Under the pieces are notes generated by a model, which was given only the letters and a program-made list of their open reading frames with translations, had not been told where the DNA came from and did not search any database. Shown piece after piece: positions 1-5,203 of a DNA stretch of 5,874 nt. The stretch's first letter is position 1. Every line of letters starts with the position of its first letter. The DNA is from Trueperaceae bacterium. Lineage in GTDB: Bacteria; Deinococcota; Deinococci; Deinococcales; Trueperaceae. The position numbers and the translations under genes were made by a program. The DNA is taken from positions 1 to 5,874 of the forward strand of contig SKSV01000042.1 in NCBI GenBank assembly GCA_007122815.1. Direction: 5' to 3'.

Positions 1-1214
1 GACAAGATGACGGCAGCGTGCTGGTCAACGCCCTCCTCGTCTACGACGTGGACCCCTTCGACCCAGCGAGCCTCGCGGATGGCCAGGCGCGTGCGGCGGC
101 CGCGGTGCCGGCGGTGATCGAGTGGTTGGCCCAGGAACTGCCCGGGTTCGCAGCGGCTCGCGCTGGAGGCGTCGCCGAACGTCTTTACGTGCGCCAGACC
201 CGTCACCTGGTAGCGCGCTGCGTGCTCAGCGCGGACGACATTCTGGACTCGCGCGTGACCGAGATGGACGTCGCCGCCGGTGGTTACCCGCTCGACGTGC
301 AGACGCTGCTACCGAGTGACGACGGCTTCGTGTTCGGGGCGCCCGAGATCTACGGGGCACGCTTGTGCATGAACGTGCCGGAGGACCTCGACGGGTTGTG
401 GGTGGTCGGACGGTCGGCGGGTTACGACCCCATCGCGCACAGCAGCGCCCGCGTCGTCCCCTTCGGCATGACGGTCGCCGAAGGGGTCGGCGTCGCCGCG
501 GCGTTGGCCGCTGCGCTGCGTGTGTCTCCCGCGGCGTTGGCCGACGACGCCACGCTCGTGCGCAACGTGCGCGAGGCACTCGCCGATCGCGGTGCCTACC
601 TACCCCCGGTCAGGCCTCGCCGGCCAGTCGGTCCAGTGGGGCACGAGCACTACGCTGACTACCGCGCGATGCTGCGCTGGGGGTTGGCGGTGGGGGGCTA
701 CGACAACGATCCTCGGCTGGGAGCTCCAACGAGCCGTACAGCGCTGCTGTACCTGCTCTCGAACGTGTTCCAGCGCGCCCATGGAGAGCCCGACGCGGGC
801 AGGCGGTTGATAGACCTCTTCGGGCTCGACTCGGGGCCGCTGGACGCTGCCACCGCAGCTCGCGTGACGTCAGCGGCGCTCTGCTTGCAGGGGCGCTGCC
901 CCGAAGGTGAAGGTTGGGACGACCTGCGTGCGCTCGGGCTGGCCGTCGACGCTCCGGACGGGCACCTCTCCCGGGGCCACGTCTACGCGCTGGCGAACCT
1001 CGTCCTAGCGGGAAGGCGACCGGGTCCCGAACACGCCGAGCGCTTGCGCTGCGGTTACCCCGACGCTTCGGCCGCCTCGCGCTCCACGAACTGCCGGGCG
1101 GTGCGCCCCGAGTACCCGTTGCCCCAGGCTGCGAAGCGCAGAGCGCGCTCCTCCAGGGCGGCGTCGACCTCCAGCCCGGAGGCGTTCGCCAAGCTGCTCA
1201 CGATGCGCAGGTAG
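1..1214 (+). CDS. FAD-dependent oxidoreductase, C-terminal part (5' end outside window)
   Basis: The frame is open to the left edge (codons from position 3 read QDDGS before the GTG at 18), so the GTG at 18 is internal and the gene is 5'-truncated by the window. The missing N-terminus should hold the dinucleotide-binding GxGxxG motif. Two marks of the FAD_oxidored family are visible. One is an R-Q-T-R-H-L stretch (about 192-209), like the RxTRR(I/L) of the family. The other is the C-terminal FAD-contact block LWVVGRSAGYDPIAHSSAR (about 396-452), followed by a G-rich helix (to about 500). After position 650 come helical repeats resembling degenerate S-layer-homology units (YRAMLRWGLAVGGYDNDPRL; later WDDLRALGL and LSRGHVYALANLVL); this part is inference. 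The substrate is unknown. Roughly the last 52 codons (1055-1211) are antisense to the ATPase gene and look like read-through of unselected sequence. Family assignment is fairly sure; precise function is not. Confidence 0.8.
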   Translation, partial: QDDGSVLVNALLVYDVDPFDPASLADGQARAAAAVPAVIEWLAQELPGFAAARAGGVAERLYVRQTRHLVARCVLSADDILDSRVTEMDVAAGGYPLDVQTLLPSDDGFVFGAPEIYGARLCMNVPEDLDGLWVVGRSAGYDPIAHSSARVVPFGMTVAEGVGVAAALAAALRVSPAALADDATLVRNVREALADRGAYLPPVRPRRPVGPVGHEHYADYRAMLRWGLAVGGYDNDPRLGAPTSRTALLYLLSNVFQRAHGEPDAGRRLIDLFGLDSGPLDAATAARVTSAALCLQGRCPEGEGWDDLRALGLAVDAPDGHLSRGHVYALANLVLAGRRPGPEHAERLRCGYPDASAASRSTNCRAVRPEYPLPQAAKRRARSSRAASTSSPEAFAKLLTMRR

Positions 1215-2311
1215 GCACGTTTGTCGGCCGTGGGGAAGGTGATCATCAGACCGAAGCGGTCAGCGAGCGCGAGCCTGTCGTGATGCGTGTCCCAGGCGTG
1301 CACGTCGTCGGCTGACGGGTCGGCGCGATCCCCGTGACGCTCGCGCACCAGGTGGCGGCGGTTGGAGGTGGCCACTACCAGCACGCGTCTCGAGCGCGCC
1401 ACGAGGCTTCCCTCCAGGAGCCCCCTCAGGGGTTGCAGGCGCTCGTCGCCCTCTTCGAAGGTGAGGTCGTCGAGCATGATGACCGCCGGCCGCGGTTGGC
1501 GAGCCAGAGCCGCCAGCACCTTCGGCAGACCCGAGAGGTGAGACACCGGGACCTCGACCAGGCGTAGCCCGCGCTCCGCGTAGCGCTCCAGCAACCCCCG
1601 CACCGCGGTCGACTTGCCGCTGCCGCGCGGACCGTAGAGCAGCGTGTCCAGCGCAGGCCTGCCAGTGAGGAAGGCTTCCACGTTGGCGAGCAGCGGAGCT
1701 AGCTGCCGTTCGACACCGATCAGCGAGGCGAGCGTGGCGCCGCCTGGGTCGTCCACCCCCCGTAACCGCGATCCGTCCCAGACGCAAGCGTCGTGCCTCG
1801 CCAGGCTGCCGGCGCCGACGCTCGCAGCAGGCTCCGCGAGAGCCGCGCAGGCCTCCTCGAGGCTTCCGCCGAGCAGCGCCGAGCGCAGGCGCCCGACCGC
1901 GACCTCACTCGACACGGAGTGGCTCTGGCCCACGCTGAGGTCCTGCCAAGGAGGCAGCGCCTTGCCGACGAGCGCCTCGGCTTGTTGCTGCCAATCGCGT
2001 CGCGCCAGGCTCGAGTAAGCCTGCAGGTCGGTCCTCGCAGCGAGCGCGGCTCCCGGCGCCGCCAAGGGGGCGTGGGCGCTCTGGACGGCGCGCGCGACGT
2101 GCTCGCTCCAGGCTCCATCGGCGAAGAGCAGGGCGTCGGCGAGCGCGCTCGCGAGGTCGCTGCTGCCGCTCCCGAAGAGGGCTCGAGCGGTGGCAGCGTG
2201 CGCGGCTGCAGCGCCGCTCGCGTCGCCGGCCGCGAGCGCCAGGTCGAGCGCCTCGAGCGCTTCCCACCAGGGGGTCGAGATCGGGCCGTCTAGCAGGTAG
2301 GGTTCGATCAA
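1055..2311 (-). CDS. DUF815-family AAA+ P-loop ATPase
   Basis: Predicted ATPase of unknown cellular role, 418 residues from a TTG start at 2311-2309; the stop is TAA at 1057-1055. Residue numbers here count from the upstream ATG at 2338. Walker A is GPRGSGKS (236-243). Walker B lies in VIMLDDLTFEEGD (286-298), and the DDLxFEEGD form is the DUF815 signature. ATSNRRHL (323-330) is the sensor-1 region and LADRFGLMITF (358-368) is another family hallmark. The C-terminus SGRTARQFVERE is also family-like, so the stop looks genuine. The N-terminal ~200 residues are Ala-rich, helical and variable. The TTG start is preferred because a perfect GGAGG sits 7 bases upstream; the in-frame ATGs at 2338 and 2329 lack a ribosome binding site and would overlap the first dnaX codons. 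The gene is divergent from dnaX and convergent with the oxidoreductase. No partner can be assigned. Confidence 0.88.
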   Translation of the reverse strand: MIEPYLLDGPISTPWWEALEALDLALAAGDASGAAAAHAATARALFGSGSSDLASALADALLFADGAWSEHVARAVQSAHAPLAAPGAALAARTDLQAYSSLARRDWQQQAEALVGKALPPWQDLSVGQSHSVSSEVAVGRLRSALLGGSLEEACAALAEPAASVGAGSLARHDACVWDGSRLRGVDDPGGATLASLIGVERQLAPLLANVEAFLTGRPALDTLLYGPRGSGKSTAVRGLLERYAERGLRLVEVPVSHLSGLPKVLAALARQPRPAVIMLDDLTFEEGDERLQPLRGLLEGSLVARSRRVLVVATSNRRHLVRERHGDRADPSADDVHAWDTHHDRLALADRFGLMITFPTADKRAYLRIVSSLANASGLEVDAALEERALRFAAWGNGYSGRTARQFVEREAAEASG

Positions 2312-2315
2312 GTGG

Positions 2316-2321
2316 TAGCCT
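2316..2321 (+). promoter_or_regulatory. dnaX: Possible -10 element for leaderless dnaX transcript
   Basis: TAGCCT fits the TANNNT pattern and ends 6 bases before the dnaX ATG, with no Shine-Dalgarno sequence between them. In Deinococcota such close -10 motifs often mark leaderless transcripts (established for Deinococcus). No -35 hexamer is visible. The alternative TAGGGT at 2298-2303, with a weak TCGAGA 17 bases upstream, is equally possible. Weak motif match only. Confidence 0.25.
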
Positions 2322-2323
2322 CC
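2319..2323 (-). promoter_or_regulatory. Ribosome binding site deciding the ATPase start
   Basis: The minus strand reads GGAGG followed by 7 bases and then TTG (2311-2309). This textbook spacing argues for a TTG start over the upstream in-frame ATGs at 2338 and 2329. The site lies in the 16-base gap between the two divergent start codons. Confidence 0.65.
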
Positions 2324-2327
2324 GAAC

Positions 2328-3977
2328 ATGGCGGCCATCTACCAGCGTGCCCGTCCGGCGCGCTTCGACGAGGTCGTCGGCCAGGACCACGTTACCTCTC
2401 TGCTCGTAGCCGCGGTCAAGCGCGGCGCGATCGGTCACGCCTACCTCTTCTCGGGTCCGCGTGGCGTCGGGAAGACCAGCTGCGCTCGCCTGCTCGCGAT
2501 GGCGGTCAACTGCGAGGCAGCCCTCGAAGAGCGGCCCTGCGGGGCCTGCCCGTCGTGCCTCGAGGTCCGTTCCGGTTCGCATCCGGACGTCATGGAGCTC
2601 GATGCGGCCTCGAACAACTCGGTCGATGACGTGCGCGAGCTGCGCGAGCAGGTGCGCCTGGCACCGCTTCGCGGTGGCCGCAGAGTATGGGTCCTGGACG
2701 AGGCCCACATGCTGTCTCGCGCCGCCGCCAACGCGCTCCTCAAGACCCTCGAGGAGCCTCCCGCGGGGCTGCTGTTCGTGCTCGCCACCACCGAGCCCGA
2801 GAAGCTCCCACCGACGGTGCTGTCGCGGTGTCAACACTTCCGCTTCCGGAGGCTCGGCGACACCGAGATCCGCGGGAAGCTAGAGCGCTTGCTGGTCGCG
2901 GAGGAGCTCGAGGCTGAACCCTCGGCACTGGACCTGCTCGCGCGCAGCGCCGACGGCGCCATGCGCGACGCCGAGTCGATGCTGGAGCGGCTGATCGCCT
3001 CCGGTGAGCAGCTGACGCTGGGCGCTACGGAAGCTGCTCTGGGTCTGCCGCCGAAGGAGCGCTTGACGCGCTTGGCCAGCGCCCTGGTGGCGGGTGACTT
3101 GGACGCCTTGCTAAGGGGCGCCGCCGAGCTCTACGCTGACGGCTTCGCTCCGCGCACGCTCGCTGAGCAGGTCGCCCGGACCTTGCGCGACGCGCTCGTC
3201 GAGCAGGTGAGGGGTATCGAACCGGACGCGCTCGTTGGCTCCCGCGTGGACGAGATGGCACTGGTGAGGGCACTCGACGCGCTCGACGAGGCTCAGGAGC
3301 GCTTCGTACGCCGCGGCGACCTCTACGCGCTCGAGGTGACGCTCATACGCGCCTCCGCGGCGATGTTGGACCGTGGCGTGGAGGCGCTGGCGCGAACGCA
3401 GGAACGGGAAGCCGAGGCCCACGCACAGGTTGCGCACGCCGAAGCCCTCCCACAGGTTGCGCACCCCGAGGCCCCCCCACAGGTTGCGCGAGCCGCGGCG
3501 CCGGCGGAGGTGACCGCCGAAGCGCCGCAGAGCCCTTTCGAACCGAACGCGCGACCTGCGCGTCCCAGTGAAATGCGCGGGCAAGGGCCACCGCCCTCTC
3601 CTGCCACTTCAGCTCGGCCGAGCGCGAAGAAGCCGAGCTGGCACGCGCTGCTGTCGCGCGCCGGCCCGCAGCTCAAAGCCTTCTTGCTGCCAGCCGAAGC
3701 GAGCATCGACGAGGACCACCTGGAGGTCCATTACGACTCGCGGCACGCCTTCCACTTCTCCCAGCTGCAACGCCGCGAGAGCGAGTTCTACGACCTGTTG
3801 GAGGACGCGGGGGCCGGCCACCTGAGCGTTCGAGTCCGGGGTCCGGGAGGCCGACTCGAGCGTGGCTCTGCCGGCCGGGCCGCCACCGGCGTAAGCACGG
3901 ATGCGGCCGCTACTGGCACTGGACCCGTTACCGACAGTGCGGCGCCCGCGGGCGCGAGCGAACCAAAAAAAGCCTGA
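2328..3977 (+). CDS. dnaX: DNA polymerase III clamp-loader subunit DnaX, zero-frame gamma-like product
   Basis: DnaX is the AAA+ motor subunit that opens and loads the beta sliding clamp in the cytoplasmic replisome. The zero-frame product is 549 residues. The N-terminus IYQRARPARFDEVVGQDHV is the standard DnaX opening and fixes the ATG at 2328. Walker A is GPRGVGKT (43-50). Zinc-module cysteines are 62, 71, 74 and 77. Walker B is VWVLDEAHML (120-129). Sensor 1 lies near ATTEPEKLPP (153-162). The SRC motif with the arginine finger is 166-168. Sensor 2 is in GAMRDAESMLE (210-220). The collar domain spans about 240-345. A Pro/Ala-rich linker with 9-residue repeats (367-393) leads to a C-terminal domain (about 434-505, KKPSWHALLSRAG onward) seen in other long DnaX proteins. 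The frame ends PKKA-stop immediately after an A7 run that is a -1 frameshift site; shifting adds 76 residues to give a 624-residue tau form. No Shine-Dalgarno sequence precedes the start. First gene of the dnaX-ybaB-recR operon. Confidence 0.95.
   Translation: MAAIYQRARPARFDEVVGQDHVTSLLVAAVKRGAIGHAYLFSGPRGVGKTSCARLLAMAVNCEAALEERPCGACPSCLEVRSGSHPDVMELDAASNNSVDDVRELREQVRLAPLRGGRRVWVLDEAHMLSRAAANALLKTLEEPPAGLLFVLATTEPEKLPPTVLSRCQHFRFRRLGDTEIRGKLERLLVAEELEAEPSALDLLARSADGAMRDAESMLERLIASGEQLTLGATEAALGLPPKERLTRLASALVAGDLDALLRGAAELYADGFAPRTLAEQVARTLRDALVEQVRGIEPDALVGSRVDEMALVRALDALDEAQERFVRRGDLYALEVTLIRASAAMLDRGVEALARTQEREAEAHAQVAHAEALPQVAHPEAPPQVARAAAPAEVTAEAPQSPFEPNARPARPSEMRGQGPPPSPATSARPSAKKPSWHALLSRAGPQLKAFLLPAEASIDEDHLEVHYDSRHAFHFSQLQRRESEFYDLLEDAGAGHLSVRVRGPGGRLERGSAGRAATGVSTDAAATGTGPVTDSAAPAGASEPKKA
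3424..3504 (+). repeat. Three 27-bp tandem repeats in the dnaX linker
   Basis: The 12-mer CACAGGTTGCGC recurs at 3424, 3451 and 3478, an exact 27-base period. Units 1 and 2 match at 24 of 27 positions; unit 3 keeps the 12-mer and then diverges. In frame, the units encode QVAHAEALP, QVAHPEAPP and QVARAAAPA (DnaX residues 367-393). The period is a multiple of three, so copy-number change would lengthen or shorten the linker without breaking the frame. Confidence 0.9.
3965..3971 (+). promoter_or_regulatory. dnaX: Programmed -1 frameshift slippery heptamer A_AAA_AAA
   Basis: Seven consecutive A residues sit in the phase X_XXY_YYZ relative to the dnaX zero frame (CCA AAA AAA GCC TGA), so both decoding lysine tRNAs can re-pair after slipping back one base. 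A-rich slippery runs in dnaX are known: A_AAA_AAG ribosomal frameshifting in E. coli, and an A9 transcriptional slippage site in Thermus thermophilus. An A7 run could also permit RNA polymerase slippage; one inserted A (A8) opens the same extended frame. No clear upstream Shine-Dalgarno-like stimulator is visible. The mechanism is inferred; the heptamer, phase and following hairpin are seen directly. Confidence 0.85.
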
Positions 3978-4201
3978 CGGGGTCGGCGCCGCTGGCGCCG
4001 GCTCCGGCCGAAGAAGCTTCCGTCGAGACCAGCAGCGCGCCGGCGGAGACGCCTCCGCCGGCAGACACCGTCGCGATGCTGCAACGGCTCTTCCCGGGGC
4101 AGGTCCTGAGGATCGAGCCCGCGACAGGCGATGAGACCCACGAGGGCGACGACGTGCCCGGCGGTGGCAGGCTAGAATCCCCGGGGAGCCGAGAGACATG
4201 A
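3971..4201 (+). CDS. dnaX: DnaX tau-specific C-terminal extension reached by -1 frameshift
   Basis: This is not a separate gene. After a -1 slip, translation continues from AGC at 3971 for 76 codons to TGA at 4199-4201, giving a 624-residue tau (548 + 76). The extension starts with an Ala/Pro/Glu linker (SLTGSAPLAPAPAEEASVET) and then carries MLQRLFPGQVLRIEP (nt 4076-4120). This resembles the short C-terminal motif, hydrophobic followed by F-x-G-x-hydrophobic, that I recall at the ends of full-length tau proteins. 62 of its 76 codons end in G or C. The stop overlaps the ybaB start in ATGA, the usual arrangement for adjacent operon genes. In characterised bacteria the tau C-terminus contacts the polymerase alpha subunit and DnaB helicase; whether this 76-residue tail does so is unknown. 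The alternative is a genome homopolymer error (true A8), in which case this would simply be the zero-frame end of DnaX. Either way the region is coding. Confidence 0.8.
   Translation, partial: SLTGSAPLAPAPAEEASVETSSAPAETPPPADTVAMLQRLFPGQVLRIEPATGDETHEGDDVPGGGRLESPGSRET
3978..4006 (+). promoter_or_regulatory. dnaX: Frameshift-stimulating hairpin downstream of the dnaX slippery site
   Basis: Bases 3978-3990 pair without mismatch with 3994-4006 (11 G-C pairs and 2 G-U wobbles) around the loop GCT. The stem begins right after the TGA stop, leaving a 6-base spacer (3972-3977) from the heptamer, inside the usual 5-9 base range for -1 frameshift stimulators. It is not followed by a T-run, so it is unlikely to be an intrinsic terminator. 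Confidence 0.8.
4039..4062 (+). repeat. Perfect 10-bp inverted repeat within the tau extension
   Basis: GCCGGCGGAG (4039-4048) is the exact reverse complement of CTCCGCCGGC (4053-4062), with a 4-base loop ACGC. It lies 67 bases after the slippery heptamer, inside the Pro/Ala linker codons of the -1 frame. It could be a second RNA structure affecting frameshifting or ybaB expression, or a by-product of GC-rich Pro/Ala codons. No T-run follows, so it is not a standard terminator. Confidence 0.5.
4173..4178 (+). promoter_or_regulatory. Possible internal -10 element ahead of ybaB
   Basis: TAGAAT matches five of six positions of TATAAT and lies 19 bases before the ybaB ATG. No convincing -35 hexamer or extended -10 is visible. 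A start site 6-7 bases downstream would fall within the ybaB ribosome binding site, weakening the case. It might be coincidental sequence inside the tau extension (Leu-Glu-Ser codons). Confidence 0.25.
4183..4188 (+). promoter_or_regulatory. ybaB ribosome binding site
   Basis: GGGGAG ends 9 bases before the ATG at 4198. It lets ybaB be translated even by ribosomes not arriving from the tau frame. Those finishing tau at 4201 terminate on top of the ybaB start and may re-initiate there. Confidence 0.65.
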
Positions 4202-4509
4202 ACATACAGAAACTGATGAAGGAAGCCCAGAAGGCGCAGCGGCAGATGGCCGACGCGCAGGAGAAGCTGGCGTCGATGAGCGTAGAGGGAAGCGCCGGCG
4301 GCGGCCTCGTGACCGCTACGGCCACCGGAGACGGGACGGTGACGAAGGTCCGCATCGATCCGTCGGCCATCGACCCGGAGGACGTCACGCTCCTCGAAGA
4401 CCTCGTGAGCGCGGCCGTGTCGGACGCGCAACGCAAGGCCAAGGAACTGCAGGAGCAGGAGCTCGGTTCGGCCGTCGGTGGGCTCGGCGGGCTGCCGGGT
4501 CTGCTCTGA
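4198..4509 (+). CDS. ybaB: Nucleoid-associated protein of the YbaB/EbfC family
   Basis: Small DNA-binding protein of 103 residues, the usual length for the family, which forms dimers and binds DNA in the nucleoid. The start MNIQKLMKEAQKAQRQM and the following helix are characteristic. The central strand region GGGLVTATATGDGTVTKVRIDPS (about 34-56) is the conserved core, followed by LLEDLVSAAVSDA and a Gly/Leu-rich tail ending GGLPGLL, as in many homologues. The ATG overlaps the tau stop by two bases (ATGA), and recR begins 12 bases after the ybaB stop. dnaX-ybaB-recR is a widely conserved operon in bacteria, consistent with a DNA replication or repair role, though the exact cellular function of the family is unsettled. 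Family assignment is secure. Confidence 0.95.
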   Translation: MNIQKLMKEAQKAQRQMADAQEKLASMSVEGSAGGGLVTATATGDGTVTKVRIDPSAIDPEDVTLLEDLVSAAVSDAQRKAKELQEQELGSAVGGLGGLPGLL

Positions 4510-4521
4510 GGCCGTTCGGGG

Positions 4522-5118
4522 GTGCGCTACCCCACCCCGCTCCTCCGCCTCATCCGTGAGCTGAGCAAGCTGCCTGGCATCGGGCCGAAGTCCGCGCAGC
4601 GGCTCGCGTTCCACCTCTTCAACCAACCGAGCGACGACGTGCTGGCGCTGGCGCGTGCCTTGGAGGAAGCGAAGACCGGCCTGGCGCGCTGCCCGCGTTG
4701 CGCTCACGTCATGGCGGCCGCGGAGGAGGCCTGCGACGTCTGCCTGGATCCGGGCCGAGACCCTGCTCTGATATGTGTCGTGGAGCAGAGCGCCGACGTG
4801 CTGGCCATCGAACGCAGCGGTGAGTTCTCGGGCCTCTACCACGTACTCCAAGGAGCGCTTTCTCCCATGCACGGGGTCGGCCCGGAGCAGCTGACCATCG
4901 CGTTGCTCCTCGACCGCTTGGCGGACGTGCGCGAGGTCGTCCTCGCGACCGCGACCACCGTCGAGGGCGAGGCGACGGCGCTGTTCTTGGCACAACGCCT
5001 GCGGGAGCACGGGGTCTCGGTGACGCGCATCGCCTACGGCCTGCCGGTAGGCGGCGACCTCGAGTACGCCGACGAGGTCACTCTGGGACGCGCTATCACG
5101 CACCGCCGCCCGCTCTGA
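4522..5118 (+). CDS. recR: Recombination mediator protein RecR
   Basis: RecR works with RecO and RecF to load RecA on single-stranded gaps coated with SSB. At 198 residues it is of normal family length. The order is helix-hairpin-helix LSKLPGIGPKSAQRLAFHL (about 14-32), a zinc finger with Cys57, Cys60, Cys71 and Cys74 (CPRC and CDVC), and a Toprim domain starting near ICVVEQSADVLAIE (84-97) with the acidic stretch TTVEGEATA (145-153). A C-terminal Walker-B-like segment is GLPVGGDLEYADEVTLGRA (173-191). The start is GTG at 4522; GAGG at 4508-4511, overlapping the ybaB stop, gives a 10-base spacing. VRYPTPLLRLIRELSKLPG is the expected RecR N-terminus. Last gene of the operon; a separate promoter for topA follows. 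Confidence 0.97.
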   Translation: MRYPTPLLRLIRELSKLPGIGPKSAQRLAFHLFNQPSDDVLALARALEEAKTGLARCPRCAHVMAAAEEACDVCLDPGRDPALICVVEQSADVLAIERSGEFSGLYHVLQGALSPMHGVGPEQLTIALLLDRLADVREVVLATATTVEGEATALFLAQRLREHGVSVTRIAYGLPVGGDLEYADEVTLGRAITHRRPL

Positions 5119-5134
5119 CCCTGGGCCTCGGGGT
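5118..5134 (+). terminator. Weak hairpin after recR, possible terminator
   Basis: Bases 5118-5123 (ACCCTG) pair with 5129-5134 (CGGGGT), with one T-G wobble and a 5-base loop, starting at the last base of the recR stop codon. There is no T-run afterwards, so intrinsic termination would be atypical. Listed because it is the only structure seen between the operon and the topA promoter. Confidence 0.2.
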
Positions 5135-5146
5135 ACTCTGGTGGCC

Positions 5147-5174
5147 TTGACACTACGCAGGTCGTCCTTATAAT
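5147..5174 (+). promoter_or_regulatory. topA: Consensus sigma70-type promoter for topA
   Basis: TTGACA (5147-5152), a 16-base spacer and TATAAT (5169-5174): both hexamers match the housekeeping consensus exactly. Predicted transcription start is near 5181, giving a leader of about 23 bases carrying the topA ribosome binding site. Such a perfect match in GC-rich DNA indicates strong constitutive transcription of topA independent of the recR operon. The 16-base spacer is one short of the optimum; spacer length is known to influence supercoiling sensitivity of promoters, which could matter for a topoisomerase gene. Confidence 0.85.
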
Positions 5175-5186
5175 GCGGCCGCCCAC

Positions 5187-5195
5187 GGAAGGGGG
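5187..5195 (+). promoter_or_regulatory. topA: topA ribosome binding site
   Basis: The purine run GGAAGGGGG ends 8 bases before the TTG at 5204. It supports that codon as the start, since no ATG or GTG lies in frame between the promoter and the conserved N-terminus. Confidence 0.65.
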
Positions 5196-5203
5196 TCGCT
5201 GCC

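Noticed and set aside
18..20. GTG at 18 as the true oxidoreductase start
   Set aside because: The frame stays open to the window edge with plausible coding, and the protein would lack the N-terminal FAD-binding fold.
2327..2338. ATG codons at 2338 or 2329 as the ATPase start
   Set aside because: Neither has a ribosome binding site, and both overlap dnaX; the TTG at 2311 has GGAGG at 7 bases. The upstream starts remain possible.
1905..2837. 310-codon minus-strand open frame spanning the ATPase and dnaX starts
   Set aside because: It lies out of frame under the ATPase and antisense to the conserved dnaX AAA+ core, and its product resembles no family.
3424..3504. Direct repeats as a CRISPR-like array
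   Set aside because: They are contiguous 27-base units without spacers and are in frame within dnaX.
3978..4006. Hairpin after the dnaX stop as an intrinsic terminator
   Set aside because: No T-run follows and downstream operon genes are close; spacing from the A7 heptamer fits a frameshift stimulator instead.
3901..4134. Plus-strand open frame in the third frame across the dnaX end
   Set aside because: Would need a different slip (+1 or -2), is Arg-rich, has no tau-like motif and ends 64 bases before ybaB; the -1 frame is better on every count.
3609..4442. 277-codon minus-strand open frame across the dnaX end and ybaB
   Set aside because: Antisense to the DnaX C-terminal domain, tau tail and ybaB; Arg/Ser-rich with no recognisable motif.
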